Positions 35,025 to 44,660 of a stretch of 64,000 nt of DNA are shown piece by piece; position 1 is the stretch's first letter; every line of letters starts with the position of its first letter. Both the position numbers and the translations under genes were made by a program. The stretch is from Malaya genurostris (Eukaryota > Arthropoda > Insecta > Diptera > Culicidae), in NCBI RefSeq assembly GCF_030247185.1, contig NC_080572.1, positions 100,791,198 through 100,855,197 of the forward strand. Reading direction: 5' to 3'. The notes below the pieces were generated by a model. It was not told the DNA's origin. It saw only the letters and a list, made by a program, of their open reading frames with translations, and did no database searches.

Positions 35025-36501
35025 TGTTAAATTTTAAATTCATTATAATATTATTTGCAAATTTCCATCCGATTTGAAATGCTTCAAAAAGTGATGAAGT
35101 CGAATTCATTTGGATGATCATTTGAAAAAGTTGATCTTGTAGGTAGATCATTTTATTTTCAGTTATATCGCCTAAATCGACTTCATTTAAAGAAGCGAAT
35201 GGCATTGAAGGAATATTTGTAGGTAGACTGCCATTAGAAGAAGATGATTTGGCCGGTCTACCTATTAATAAATTGTTTTCGTTAGAAGAAGAACTGCAAG
35301 GCGGTCCTGTGTTTTGATTATTTACATTAGAAGAAATAGGAGATAGATTTCTACCTAATATACCAGCATAACTGACATTAGAAGAAGATGATGACGAGGT
35401 CGATCTACCTGTCAATAAATTGTTTTCGTTAGAAGACGAATTGGCAGGTGCCTTAGAAGAATTTTCAGGTATGTTCTGTAAATTTAAGGTCGTTGATTTG
35501 ACTTGTTGTCTAAGCGAACGAGCGTTTAAAATTTTTTCCCTGACAGGACATTTCAAATAATTGGATTTATGATTTCCATTGCAATTTGAACATGAAAATT
35601 TATCAGTGGTTTCATTCATTGGACAAACGTCTTTCGAATGCGATTTACCACAATTCAAACACCGTATATCCATATGACAATTTTTGGTTCCATGACCGAA
35701 GCCTTGGCAACGACGACATTGCGTTAAGTTTGCAATACGATTATGCCGTTTATAATGTTCCCAATGAATTTTAATGTGGGAAATGAAACGTACTTTTTCT
35801 AAAGTTTTCAAATTGTTTACATCACTTCGATTGAAGTGTATTAGGTAAAGTTCATGGGAAATTCCAGAGCGTGGTTTAGAAGTACCATTCGCTCTTTTTT
35901 TCATAAGTATTACTTGGGAAGGGGCAAAACCAAGCAATTCTTTTAGTTCATTTTTAATTTCATCAATACTTTGATCATTTGATAATCCTTTCAAGACAGC
36001 CTTGAAGGGTCTGTCTGATTTTATATCATATGAATAAAATTTATGAAGTTTTTCGGACAAATATCGAATAAGACGTTCGTAATCTTCCAATCCATCCACC
36101 AAGACTCGACATTCTCCTCTTCGTCCGATTTGAAATGAGACTTTTACTTCCGGGAGAAAAGTAGAAAGCTCAGTACGGAATGCTTTGAAGTCGGAAATCA
36201 TCACCGTCACTGGTGGCATAGATTGATGTTTCTTCCCAGAACGACAAGCGTCCATTTTGGGAATTTTTGAAGAATTTTCTTCTATGTCGCTACAATCGGA
36301 TTCAGGAAGAATCTCGTAAATATTGTTAGACGGCATAGGATCAACGGAAGGGAAATCCGTCCGTTGTCTTTTATTTTTACATTCAGATTCTATAAGATCG
36401 TGAATGTTATTAGAAAAATGTTGAATAACGGATTGTGATTTATTCCGTATTGAATTATTTTTAGCCTTAGGCTTGTTGCCTTTCCGGTTGGACGCAGGCA
36501 T
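35011..36501 (-). CDS. ORF1 (gag-like RNA-binding protein) of Juan-like LINE
   Basis: 496 codons, intact. It starts MPASNRKGNKPKAKNNSIRN, a basic leader that may act as a nuclear signal. An acidic spacer follows (ILPESDCSDIEENS), then the RNA-recognition-like region around residues 95-235 (FKAFRTELSTFLPEVKV, FKAVLKGLSNDQSIDEIKNE, HELYLIHFNRSDVNNLKTLE). Three CCHC-type zinc knuckles come next (CRRCQGFGHGTKNC, CLNCGKSHSKDVC, CSNCNGNHKSNYLKC). The C-terminus is Ser/Asn-rich and repetitive. It would coat element RNA. The stop lies 14 bp inside the start of ORF2, which is in another frame, so ORF2 is probably read by reinitiation or frameshift. Start chosen as the first ATG of the frame. Confidence 0.92.
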   Translation of the reverse strand: MPASNRKGNKPKAKNNSIRNKSQSVIQHFSNNIHDLIESECKNKRQRTDFPSVDPMPSNNIYEILPESDCSDIEENSSKIPKMDACRSGKKHQSMPPVTVMISDFKAFRTELSTFLPEVKVSFQIGRRGECRVLVDGLEDYERLIRYLSEKLHKFYSYDIKSDRPFKAVLKGLSNDQSIDEIKNELKELLGFAPSQVILMKKRANGTSKPRSGISHELYLIHFNRSDVNNLKTLEKVRFISHIKIHWEHYKRHNRIANLTQCRRCQGFGHGTKNCHMDIRCLNCGKSHSKDVCPMNETTDKFSCSNCNGNHKSNYLKCPVREKILNARSLRQQVKSTTLNLQNIPENSSKAPANSSSNENNLLTGRSTSSSSSSNVSYAGILGRNLSPISSNVNNQNTGPPCSSSSNENNLLIGRPAKSSSSNGSLPTNIPSMPFASLNEVDLGDITENKMIYLQDQLFQMIIQMNSTSSLFEAFQIGWKFANNIIMNLKFNSDVK

Positions 36502-36794
36502 TTTTGAAATTAATGAAATTTTAAATTAAATTAACTAGGCTAAATTAGTCTTCGATTAGACTCCTAGCTAGCCTTAAAAAAGGCTGATTAATTTCTTAGT
36601 CACTCTAATATCACTCTTTGTATCACTTAGTCACTCTAATATCACTTAGTCACTTAGTTAGTGATTCAGGTAGCCTTGAAAAAGACTGAAGCCTTGAATC
36701 AATGAAACTCTAGGTAGCCAGAAAAAAATTCCAGGAGCCAAGAGCTATACGCGTGCGGTGCGAACGACTGTTCAACACCGACTGAGCACCCAAC

Positions 36795-37020
36795 TTTTCA
36801 TGAGTGCTACACCAGTGGTATCGGTGCAGAAAAAGTGTAGCACTGGTGTAGTGCAATTGGCAAAAACGAAAACGCCATTAATTTCCACTTCACACTGGTA
36901 ATAAATGCCGGTAGTATGAAAATGAAACATAATTTCTAATTCTTTTATTCAATTTGTATCTACTTGTTAGTGTTATTACAAGATCATGATAATGATGCTT
37001 TTCTATAAAAGTTCACTTAT
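36795..37020. other. Flank of Juan-like insertion, palindromic sequence
   Basis: 'tgctacaccagtgg' and 'agcactggtgtagtgcaa' form an imperfect inverted repeat just outside the LINE (about 36803-36855). No coding. Confidence 0.3.
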
Positions 37021-37541
37021 TGCCTTTCTCATATAGAAAGTTTATGCAATCACTTGAAATATTGACTAGTGATAATTGGCACAGAGAGCTATATGTCATA
37101 TCATGTACTAAACGAACCGACTTCGGATATACTGGTTCCAAGTTCTGGTTCCAGAAGTTCCGGAAATAGTAGTCAAAAAGTTTAAAACGAGACAACAAAC
37201 AGGGTCAAATAAAATTTCTTATAGTCTCATAGGTTGCTGTTTAATTTCATCCAAGTCCGACTTCCGGTTCCAGAACTATAGAGTAAAGAACCATTGCATG
37301 GCTGGTGCTACGATTCTACTGACACTACGAATCCTTCCAGGTTGGGGCTTGAACATACGACAGCTGGGACGACATGACACAACTGTATACAAACTAAAAA
37401 GGTTATGTTAGTTTATGTTCAAAGAAAGTTTATTTTATTCTAGATCGAAAAAAAAATTCTTCACAGAATCTTCTAGTAATATTTTTGAAAATATAAGTAA
37501 TATGAGAAAGGCATCATTACACCATTAGGTGGATAAAAAGG
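37021..37541 (+). repeat. TTTCTCAT-family repeat, copy G, with SINE piece inside
   Basis: It starts 'tgcctttctcatatagaaag' and ends 'cattacaccattaggtggat', so both termini are present in a shortened copy. It includes 'gacttccggttccagaacta'. A minus-strand Feilai-like SINE fragment interrupts it at about 37289-37368. Confidence 0.7.
37289..37368 (-). mobile_element. Feilai-like SINE fragment
   Basis: On the minus strand: 'cgtatgttcaagccccaacc', then 'tagtgtcagtagaatcgtag', then 'ccatgcaatggtt'. It covers the B box and the start of the body. The A box and 3' end are missing. Confidence 0.65.
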
Positions 37542-37658
37542 CTTTTCTTCTAGTCAATTACTGGAAAGACCTATTACGAGATTGCTATGTAGTACATTCG
37601 AAATGAATCAGCATCTATTCTGCACATCGTTTGTGTAGCAACATTCAAACACGGATAC

Positions 37659-37881
37659 AAATCCATTGCCGGCACCACGATCAAGGAATTATGAAAATCA
37701 TGAAACATGTCTTCTTATGAGATCATACTTATAACTGACGATTTTATGAGAAAAATGATTTATATCATGAGCAATAACTCATCATTTTGATCATAGAATC
37801 ATCAGTAATAGGCATGATCTCATGAGAATATATATTTCATGATTTTTATAATTTCTTGATCATGGTACCGGCAACGGATTT
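37659..37881. mobile_element. Palindromic MITE (about 223 bp)
   Basis: The left arm begins AAATCCATTGCCGGCACCAC and the right arm is the complement of AAATCCGTTGCCGGTACCAT. The arms continue with 'gatcaaggaattatgaaaat' versus 'gatcaagaaattataaaaat', so pairing extends well beyond 45 bp. The interior is rich in 'atcatgag' motifs. No coding and no clear target duplication. Confidence 0.7.
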
Positions 37882-37906
37882 TTAACCGTGAAGAGGGTGA
37901 ACGTTA

Positions 37907-38062
37907 TTTTTTTTTTGTTTCGATTATAGAGGCTTTAACATTAATGTCATTCGCCTCTTCGGGCCAGAAAAACTTTCTGACCCTATGTGCGGGGTTGGGA
38001 ATCGAACCCAGGCGGGCTGCGTGAAAGGCATCGACTTACCCATCACGCTATACCCGTCCCAC
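37907..38062 (-). mobile_element. Second tRNA-derived SINE family, complete with 14-bp target duplication
   Basis: Read on the minus strand it starts 'gggacgggtatagcgtgatg', includes the B-box sequence 'gggttcgattcccaacccc' and a CAC anticodon-like loop ('ctttcacgcagcc'). It continues 'agtttttctggcccgaagag' and ends in a short A-rich tail (T-run at 37907-37917). GAGGGTGAACGTTA flanks both sides (37893-37906, 38063-38076). The B-box half looks like a tRNA, but the body and tail show it is a SINE and not a functional tRNA gene. Confidence 0.85.
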
Positions 38063-38079
38063 GAGGGTGAACGTTAGCA

Positions 38080-38655
38080 AGTGGTTGAAAAAACTAAATT
38101 TTGAGTTTTTTTGGCAGTGGGAAGGTCCTCACCACAACCGTACAGTTCCGTCTATCGCACAAGAAGAAATGTTCGATTTTGACTACGGTTTACTTTTTAC
38201 AATCGTCCACTTAAAGGTCGGGATTGATATGTGCCTGATAACCTCAAAACCGTCGTCCGGGTGCGAGAAAAGGCAATCAAGTCCGATGAGTTGTCCTCAT
38301 TGTTTCCAAAAGTTTTATACTGTTTATGGTAATCTCACGCTGATGAAAATTCAATCATAAATTGATGATCTTATTCCCAATGGCATGAAGAAAAAATTAC
38401 ATTGTTACGTTTCCTAAAACTCTAGATATTCACGATTAGGTTCTATTCATTCATCCCTAGGGTGAATTTTTAAAAGGCGCCCCATATAAAAGTAAGACGT
38501 ATTCACGTCAAAATGCATTAGTATAACAAAGCTTGCTTCAGATAGAATGGGAACAAAGACAATTGTTTGTATTTCAGTTATTTATTATTGAATTCAAGAT
38601 CTTTTTTATACAAATGTAGCGTTTTCTTCATACTTATAAGAAAAAATACGGATAA
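38080..38655. other. Spacer without gene
   Basis: A 97-codon ORF at 38067-38360 starts inside the SINE duplication and has no domain. The rest is AT-rich. Confidence 0.35.
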
Positions 38656-38657
38656 AA

Positions 38658-39654
38658 TTATTCGTCACGGTTTCGAAGGAATTCTCGAATTTTTCCTGTA
38701 ACACGGCTCATTAGGCGGTGCACACCTTCTTCGTCCATCGTTCTAGCTATCTTATTCCACCAGGTCGTCATCTGATTGATGGCTTTGACAACCTTTCCCT
38801 TTGCCTTGAGTCTCCTCTTCATGATTGCCCAGCATTTCTCAATAGGGCCGAACTGGGGGCAGTTGAGTGGGTTAAGGTTTTTCGGAACAAACTGGACCCC
38901 TTTATCCATTCTTGAACGACTTTGCTGTAATGACAGGTTGCCAAACCAGGCCAAAAGATTACGGGATGGTCGTGGGATCGAATTAACGGTAAAATTCGCT
39001 TTTGGAGACACTCTTTTTGGTATAGTTCAGAGGTCATTGTCTTATTTGTAACGAAAACTTTCGATTTTTGCCACAGCTGCAAATGCCCTGCCAAATCATT
39101 TCTTGCAAATTTGTCGTCAAAAACAAATTTAAATTTGGCTGGAACATCCCCCCGAGACGTTGCCAAGTAAAATTTTTGACCTGGGATTTGCCTGAAGTCA
39201 GCCTTGACATAGGTTTCATCGTCCATCAGAAGACACCCGTCGAACTTGGTCAGCACCTGGTCATATAGTTTCCGAGCACGAATTTTGACCATACTATTCT
39301 GTTTTATGGTCCGATTTGGCTGTTTGCTAGCTCGATACGATTTGATTCCTTCCCGGAGTCGAGCTCTCCTCACGGTACTATGGGCAGCACCGAATTTTCT
39401 GGCCAAATCACGGTCCGACAGATTAGGACTCCTCTTAATCGTTTTCAAAATCTTACCACGCAGTTTCCGGTCGATAGTTCCACTTCGACGATTGGCTTGA
39501 GGCTTCCGAATCGTCGTCAATGTTTCCTTATACCGTTTGATAACGCGCCATGCCGTATTTCTGGCAATTTCAGCTGTTTAGCTAGCCTAGATGTAGACCA
39601 CATTGGATTTTCTAAATAACTGTGCACAATTTTTTCCCTTCTTTCGGTTTCCAT
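38658..39654 (-). pseudogene. Tc1/mariner transposase, DD37E type, inactivated
   Basis: The start is probably the ATG at 39654 (METERREKIVHSYLENPMWS), followed by a frameshift near 39520. Then come the helix-turn-helix (GKILKTIKRSPNLSDRDLAR), IRARKLYDQVLTKFDGCLLM, first catalytic Asp DDETYVKADF, and GQKFYLATSRGDVPAKF. The second catalytic position reads FWPGLATCHYSKVVQEW: Gly instead of Asp. After another frameshift the C-terminus reads FVPKNLNPLNCPQFGPIEKC (catalytic Glu) and ends FLRNRDE. Spacing from the second position to the Glu is about 37 residues once the indel is allowed for. Two or more frameshifts plus the lost Asp make it dead. TIRs not defined. Confidence 0.85.
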
Positions 39655-39892
39655 GTTGATTGTTTACAAAGTACAATCGATTTGCGGAATGCCAAAAATC
39701 ATACGTGAAGTTGACAAAATTCCCGACACGTGGACGCCTAAAACTTCCAAATCCGTCCACCAGGAGCGCCACAATATGAGCAAAAGTTTTTTTTCAATGC
39801 TAAATTAAGCAAGCTTTATATAATATAATTATAAATACAACCTTCATACATACATTGAATCAATCAGCGATAAGTTGTGTATGTTGAAGATT

Positions 39893-39962
39893 AAAGACCG
39901 TTTCTTCAGTTACACTATCATCAACGTACACTGTCCACATGAAACAAGACCTGATGAAGAAA
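39893..39962 (+). pseudogene. RTE endonuclease fragment, left piece
   Basis: The plus strand reads DRFFSYTIINVHCPHETRPD followed by EE, the segment that in RTE endonucleases lies just before 'FYALLE'. That continuation is found 2.15 kb downstream at 42118, so one fragment seems to be split by inserted or rearranged DNA. Confidence 0.6.
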
Positions 39963-40852
39963 AAAAAAAAAATAGAGGGTTGTATTCAAGACACGACCGA
40001 GCACAATAACATTAAAAATGAAACGTTTCTAGGGTCTTCATAATTAATACAAAAATAAAAATGATAATGATGATGATACACTAGACTAAAAACATATTCA
40101 ATTGACTAATTACAAACTTGTTCTAGTTTAAGCACTGAGATTGTTAGCGAATGATAAAATTGACAATTAGAATCTTTCTTGATTATTGATTCTATTCAAT
40201 TTTGATCCCTTTCCACAAATTTCAAAACTGTTAAGTTTTTGAATAACGTCCTTTAACTAGAAGTCAATTATGATGAATTCAAAGTTACTCGAAAGCTCAA
40301 TTTTAGATACAAACAATTTAAACATTTAAACCTGAACAAATAAAACTTTTATTTTATGATAATAATTTTCGAGAAACGTACAAACTTATTAATTTTATAA
40401 ACAGTTAATCGATCCAAGAAACGATTTTATTTATTTTAACGAAAGATGTTGTACCGGTACACTCAGTAATAGTGTAATTTTATTAATCCTTCTTCAAAAT
40501 CGTCAATAATCTTCGGAAAATGTCGGTAAATAATATGGCAACAATACGAGCAAGAAAGCATGTGAAACAGTCCGCATAAAATATTTAGTTACTCACATTG
40601 ATTTTCGCTTTGGCATATTAGGAATATACGGAATGGATACGCAACAAAATTCCGAAATTTTGTTAATATTGTAACTTGATGTTATTAACATATGAATGAA
40701 CATTGTCATAGTTACAACGCGTGTAGTCATCAGACGTTTATTGTTTTGAAGAAAATAATAATTAAACTGAAACTGGCGGTTAACCAAATTCTACGAGGGT
40801 TCCTATTCAAAGGATACATGTAAAACCGCAGGTAAACTTACCTTGAGTTTAT

Positions 40853-41030
40853 CTTTGATAGTATATGATATTGCATCTAATTGAACTGTATATGTGAGCC
40901 TGTGGAACTCATTTATACTACTAAACCGAGGAGGCCGCTTTTAGATAAGTTCCAGAATTTAATTTTGAATCTTTTGAAGCGTTCAATTCCTGGTGGGGCA
41001 ACAACTTCTTCAGTCACATTGTCACGTTTT
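40853..41030 (-). mobile_element. Juan-like LINE fragment (ORF2 C-terminus)
   Basis: It aligns with 32445-32600 of the full-length element ('gtgagcctgtggaactcatt', 'gaatcttttgaagcgttcaa', 'ttcctggtgg'). Both ends are lost and the divergence is clear. Confidence 0.65.
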
Positions 41031-41254
41031 GTTCGTATGGGAATTGAAATTTAAGTATGCAAACCGATCCATTGACAAATTAAAACATTTTTAAGCTTAC
41101 AATATTGAAGCTTTGGAATAATTTAAATTAGGAAAATCCATTAACAAATCATCGAGCAACAAGCGCTGCAAATTAGATCCGCAAAAAATCTATCGCCGAT
41201 AATTCTAAATTGGCCTGATAGATACCAGAGAACCAAAATGAAATACTCAATTCA

Positions 41255-42120
41255 AACCAATTTTTCAATGGTATGCAATTGAAATATTCAAATAACGTCA
41301 TCTCATAAGTTTAAGTTAAATGTTTCCGAATCGATTAGTTGTTGAATTATATAAATCCATCAACAAATGACTGAGTTATAAGCGTTCAAAATTATGACAG
41401 CAAAATGTTACGCGATTAGTTTTGCATGTTTTAAATTGACACCCAGCCTCGGGAAGCGAAGTGTAAGGCATTTTTAATGGCAAAATCGACCAAAAATTTG
41501 CTAAATACAAGGGATATTTCAAAAGAATCGGTAACCACGCTGATTCGGTTCTTCAATAGCTAGATGATATATAAGATACTCAAGCGAACACGGTGTTGCG
41601 CAGACAACAGGAAATTTCACCAACACATAATGCAAAAGCGACAATCCAGCGAGCGAACGCATACACAATCCAGTAATCAGCTCACTGGACGAGCTACTTG
41701 TTTCGTTCACAGTCAAACATCAACTAGGCAAAGAAATATTGTGCAGCCTATATTTATAGATTTCTCTTCATACTACGCAGAACGATGCGGTGTTTTTTAT
41801 GCATGACGCAAAGCCTCCTGTGCCGAACAAGAAGTTGACGTCATTTTGCACAACGGGGATTGGTGGATGAAAACATAGGTCGATTCTAACCATTTTTTCA
41901 ATAGTATGCTATTGAAATACTGAAACGACGTTGCCATATATGTTTAAGTTAAAAGTTTCCGAATCGATTGGTTGTTAAATTATAACAATCCATCAACAAA
42001 TGACCGAGTTATTAACGTTCAAAATTATGACACAAAAAGGTTACGCGACTATTTTTGAAACTTTTAATTGACACCCGGCCCCATATAGTGAAGAGTAAGG
42101 CATTTTTAATGCCAAAAGAT
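41255..42120. repeat. Pair of ~235-bp direct repeats (41255-41490, 41888-42120)
   Basis: Both units run from 'aacca(a/t)tttttcaat(g/a)gtatg' through 'tttccgaatcgatt(a/g)gttgtt' and 'ccatcaacaaatgac' to 'taaggcatttttaatg'. A more diverged version lies just upstream (about 41040-41215), and similar phrases occur near 46900-47060 and 50980-51060. The 400 bp between the two good units holds short ORFs without domains. LTR-like or satellite-like origins are both possible. Confidence 0.55.
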
Positions 42121-42245
42121 TTTACGCGCTACTGGAGCGACCCTACGACAGCTACCCACGACGAGATATGAAACTTGTCATCGACGACAGGAACGCACAG
42201 GTAGGCCATGACCCAATGTACAGGTCTGTGATCGGGATGCATTCA
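42118..42245 (+). pseudogene. RTE endonuclease fragment, right piece
   Basis: The plus strand reads FYALLERPYDSYPRRDMKLV, then IDDRNAQVGHDPMYRSVIGM. The catalytic G-D-x-N motif has become DDRN. It matches the element at 19.1 kb residue for residue in pattern and is the continuation of 39893-39962. Confidence 0.75.
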
Positions 42246-42247
42246 CT

Positions 42248-42496
42248 TCAGGAAGAACAGTTCATCGTTCTCTGATCGATCTCTGAATACAATTTTAGCT
42301 CACCATACACATATTCAACAATGTATGGAGAACCAAAAACCCGGATTCGGAGTTGCGTCAATGCGGGGCAGTAACTTATCAGATGCTCAGCACGCTGATG
42401 GTTGAGTTTGAAATGTCCAGTCAGAGCTCTGATCAATTTTTTTGGATTTGTTATAAAAAAACATTTTAAGAACGTTTTGTCAAATTTTGAAGTCAA
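42248..42496 (-). pseudogene. C-terminal tail of an RNase H-type non-LTR ORF2
   Basis: The minus strand reads LIRALTGHFKLNHQ, then RAEHLISYCPALTQLRIRVF and GSPYIVEYVYGE. This is the 'l.tGH..l..Hl ... H.l..CpaL...R...fG' tail that follows the RNase H domain in several LINE clades. The central Cys-rich piece is deleted. Confidence 0.6.
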
Positions 42497-42499
42497 TCG

Positions 42500-43910
42500 A
42501 AGCAGAACTCTTGTGCCTATGCGCCGAGCTCTTGTCTCTTCGCAGTATGAGATAAGGAAATGTTATGGGCTTTTATAACTTCCAGAGTTTTGTTCTGATA
42601 GGCTCGAAAATTTGACTAAATATTCTTACAATGTATCACTACGAGAAAATACAAAGAAAAAATAAATGAATTTTCAAAAGCGTTAGACCCTACCCGCCTA
42701 TTAATCTTTGTTATCGACAACGACATGACGTGAGGTATTCATTTGCACGGCCTATATGATATTTTGCAATAATTGGGTAAAGATTTTTTTGTCACTTTAC
42801 ATCATGATAAGGAAATGACTTTTTATAGGCTTTTAATGAAGAATGTTGTCATACTGAACGTAATATATACATAGAGACCATACCCACCAAAAATGCAGCC
42901 TTAGAATATAAATTTTAATTCCAGTTAGTTTCCACCTCGTGGCCTTTTAAAATCTGTGCAATATAATAATATAAAACACTCAACTTAAACATGAGTACTG
43001 CAAATGCTTCGCCCACATGTCGTTCAGCTGGCGGTGCAAAATAAAAATGCAAAAAGGGACCTCGTATAAAATTATTTCCATAAGCTCAAGCGCATGAAAC
43101 TATTCTTTGAACTTGTTCTGAAGAGCCTTTTGCTTTACCACGAATGTACCGTCAAATCAGGTAGCTTTTAGGGGAGTTTTCTGCGAACAGAAGGTTTGTT
43201 GATTGAACCAAGCACGCATCGTTCGACTGTACATAATTATGTATTTGTGGAATGATTCAGAGAAGTCTCAACTTGCTTTACTTTGAAGTTAGCATGCTGA
43301 AAAGGGCTTTCCATTCTGCATATTACTAAGCTTAGTCGATGGTCCCTTCCTGTTAGTTCCGGTTCGAGCTGCAGTCTCATTTTATTCACAGTTCTTGAGC
43401 AATATTTCGAAAGGTAGAGTTGTTCAATGTTATTACCGTTTGGTCGTAGATCTATGCGCATTTCATTCAACACAAATGCCCAAGGATATTTTCTGCCATA
43501 TCCATTTGTAAAGAAATGAGCTTTAATAACAATTGTAGAAGGGCCTTCAAATATGTGGGTCAGATTTCGTAAAATCCTCTAGAACAAATAACCATTTTTC
43601 TTTTTGCTCAAGTGTTGATAATTTGATTCTATTTGATTTTTTTTGTCAAATTTTAAACAAAATCATGCCGTTGTTAACAAATAAATTAATTTGAATGAAA
43701 CTTTAACAGATCGCAGATAATATAATAAACTTAAACTTATTGTGTAAAAACCACGGAAATTTCTTATTTCTTAATTGAGTTGATACAATAAGAAATAATG
43801 AGATCTTTTTCTGCTAAAACCCTAAATTCTTTAAACTGCACAGATACACGCCTCTCTGATTATATTTTTTAAATACTATGTCAAGAACTAGATTTCTAAA
43901 AACATACTGG
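42500..43910. other. AT-rich stretch without gene
   Basis: Short ORFs only (78 codons at 43237-43473 minus, no domain). No repeat ends recognised. Confidence 0.35.
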
Positions 43911-44660
43911 TTTATCATTTATCGTTTATCGTTTATCGTTTATCGTTTATCGTTTATCGTTTATCGTTTATCGTTTATCGTTTATCGTTTATCGTTTATC
44001 GTTTATCGTTTATCGTTTATCGTTTATCGTTTATCGTTTATCGTTTATCGTTTATCGTTTATCGTTTATCGTTTATCGTTTATCGTTTATCGTTTATCGT
44101 TTATCGTTTATCGTTTATCGTTTATCGTTTATCGTTTATCGTTTATCGTTTATCGTTTATCGTTTATCGTTTATCGTTTATCGTTTATCGTTTATCGTTT
44201 ATCGTTTATCGTTTATCGTTTATCGTTTATCGTTTATCGTTTATCGTTTATCGTTTATCGTTTATCGTTTATCGTTTATCGTTTATCGTTTATCGTTTAT
44301 CGTTTATCGTTTATCGTTTATCGTTTATAGTTTATCGTTTATCGTTTATCGTTTATCGTTTATCGTTTATCGTTTATCGTTTATCGTTTATCGTTTATCG
44401 TTTATCGTTTATCGTTTATCGTTTATCGTTTATCGTTTATCGTTTATCGTTTATCGTTTATCGTTTATCGTTTATCGTTTATCGTTTATCGTTTATCGTT
44501 TATCGTTTATCGTTTATCGTTTATCGTTTATCGTTTATCGTTTATCGTTTATCGTTTATCGTTTATCGTTTATCGTTTATCGTTTATCGTTTATCGTTTA
44601 TCGTTTATCGTTTATCGTATTTTTCGTTTATTTTCGTTTATCGTTCACTCTATTTTTCTT
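43911..44660 (+). repeat. Heptamer satellite (TTTATCG) x 100
   Basis: From 43918 to 44617 the unit TTTATCG repeats 100 times head to tail with no indel; the only change is TTTATAG at 44324-44330. A TTTATCA unit precedes the array and degenerate units (TATTTTTCG, TTCACTC) follow to about 44660. Because 7 is not a multiple of 3, all plus frames read FIVYRLS repeatedly, giving a false 150-codon ORF. The complement CGATAAA contains GATAA and CGATA in every unit. Confidence 0.97.

Larger units (their letters stand above)
32122..36785 (-). mobile_element. Full-length Juan-like Jockey-clade LINE (4664 bp)
   Basis: Minus-strand order is a 5' UTR of about 280 bp (36785-36502), ORF1 (36501-35011), ORF2 (35024-32370), a 3' UTR of about 220 bp, and an A-tail seen as the T-run at 32122-32147. 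The 9-bp direct repeat GCACCCAAC flanks it (32113-32121 and 36786-36794; longer if the following Ts are counted). Size and layout match the Juan family of mosquitoes. Only one nonsense codon (33879-33881) interrupts ORF2. It is the youngest-looking LINE in the window. A second copy lies at 47347-50961 and a fragment at 40853-41030. Confidence 0.92.

Noticed and set aside
37985..38062. Functional tRNA gene with CAC anticodon-like loop
   Set aside because: It is followed by a SINE body and A-tail and flanked by a 14-bp target duplication.
43878..44330. 150-codon ORF with a perfect seven-residue repeat
   Set aside because: It is only the translation of the TTTATCG array, which is open in all three plus frames.
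43911..44660. Telomeric repeat or CRISPR array
   Set aside because: The unit is not a known telomere repeat, Diptera do not use such telomeres, and there are no spacers between repeats.
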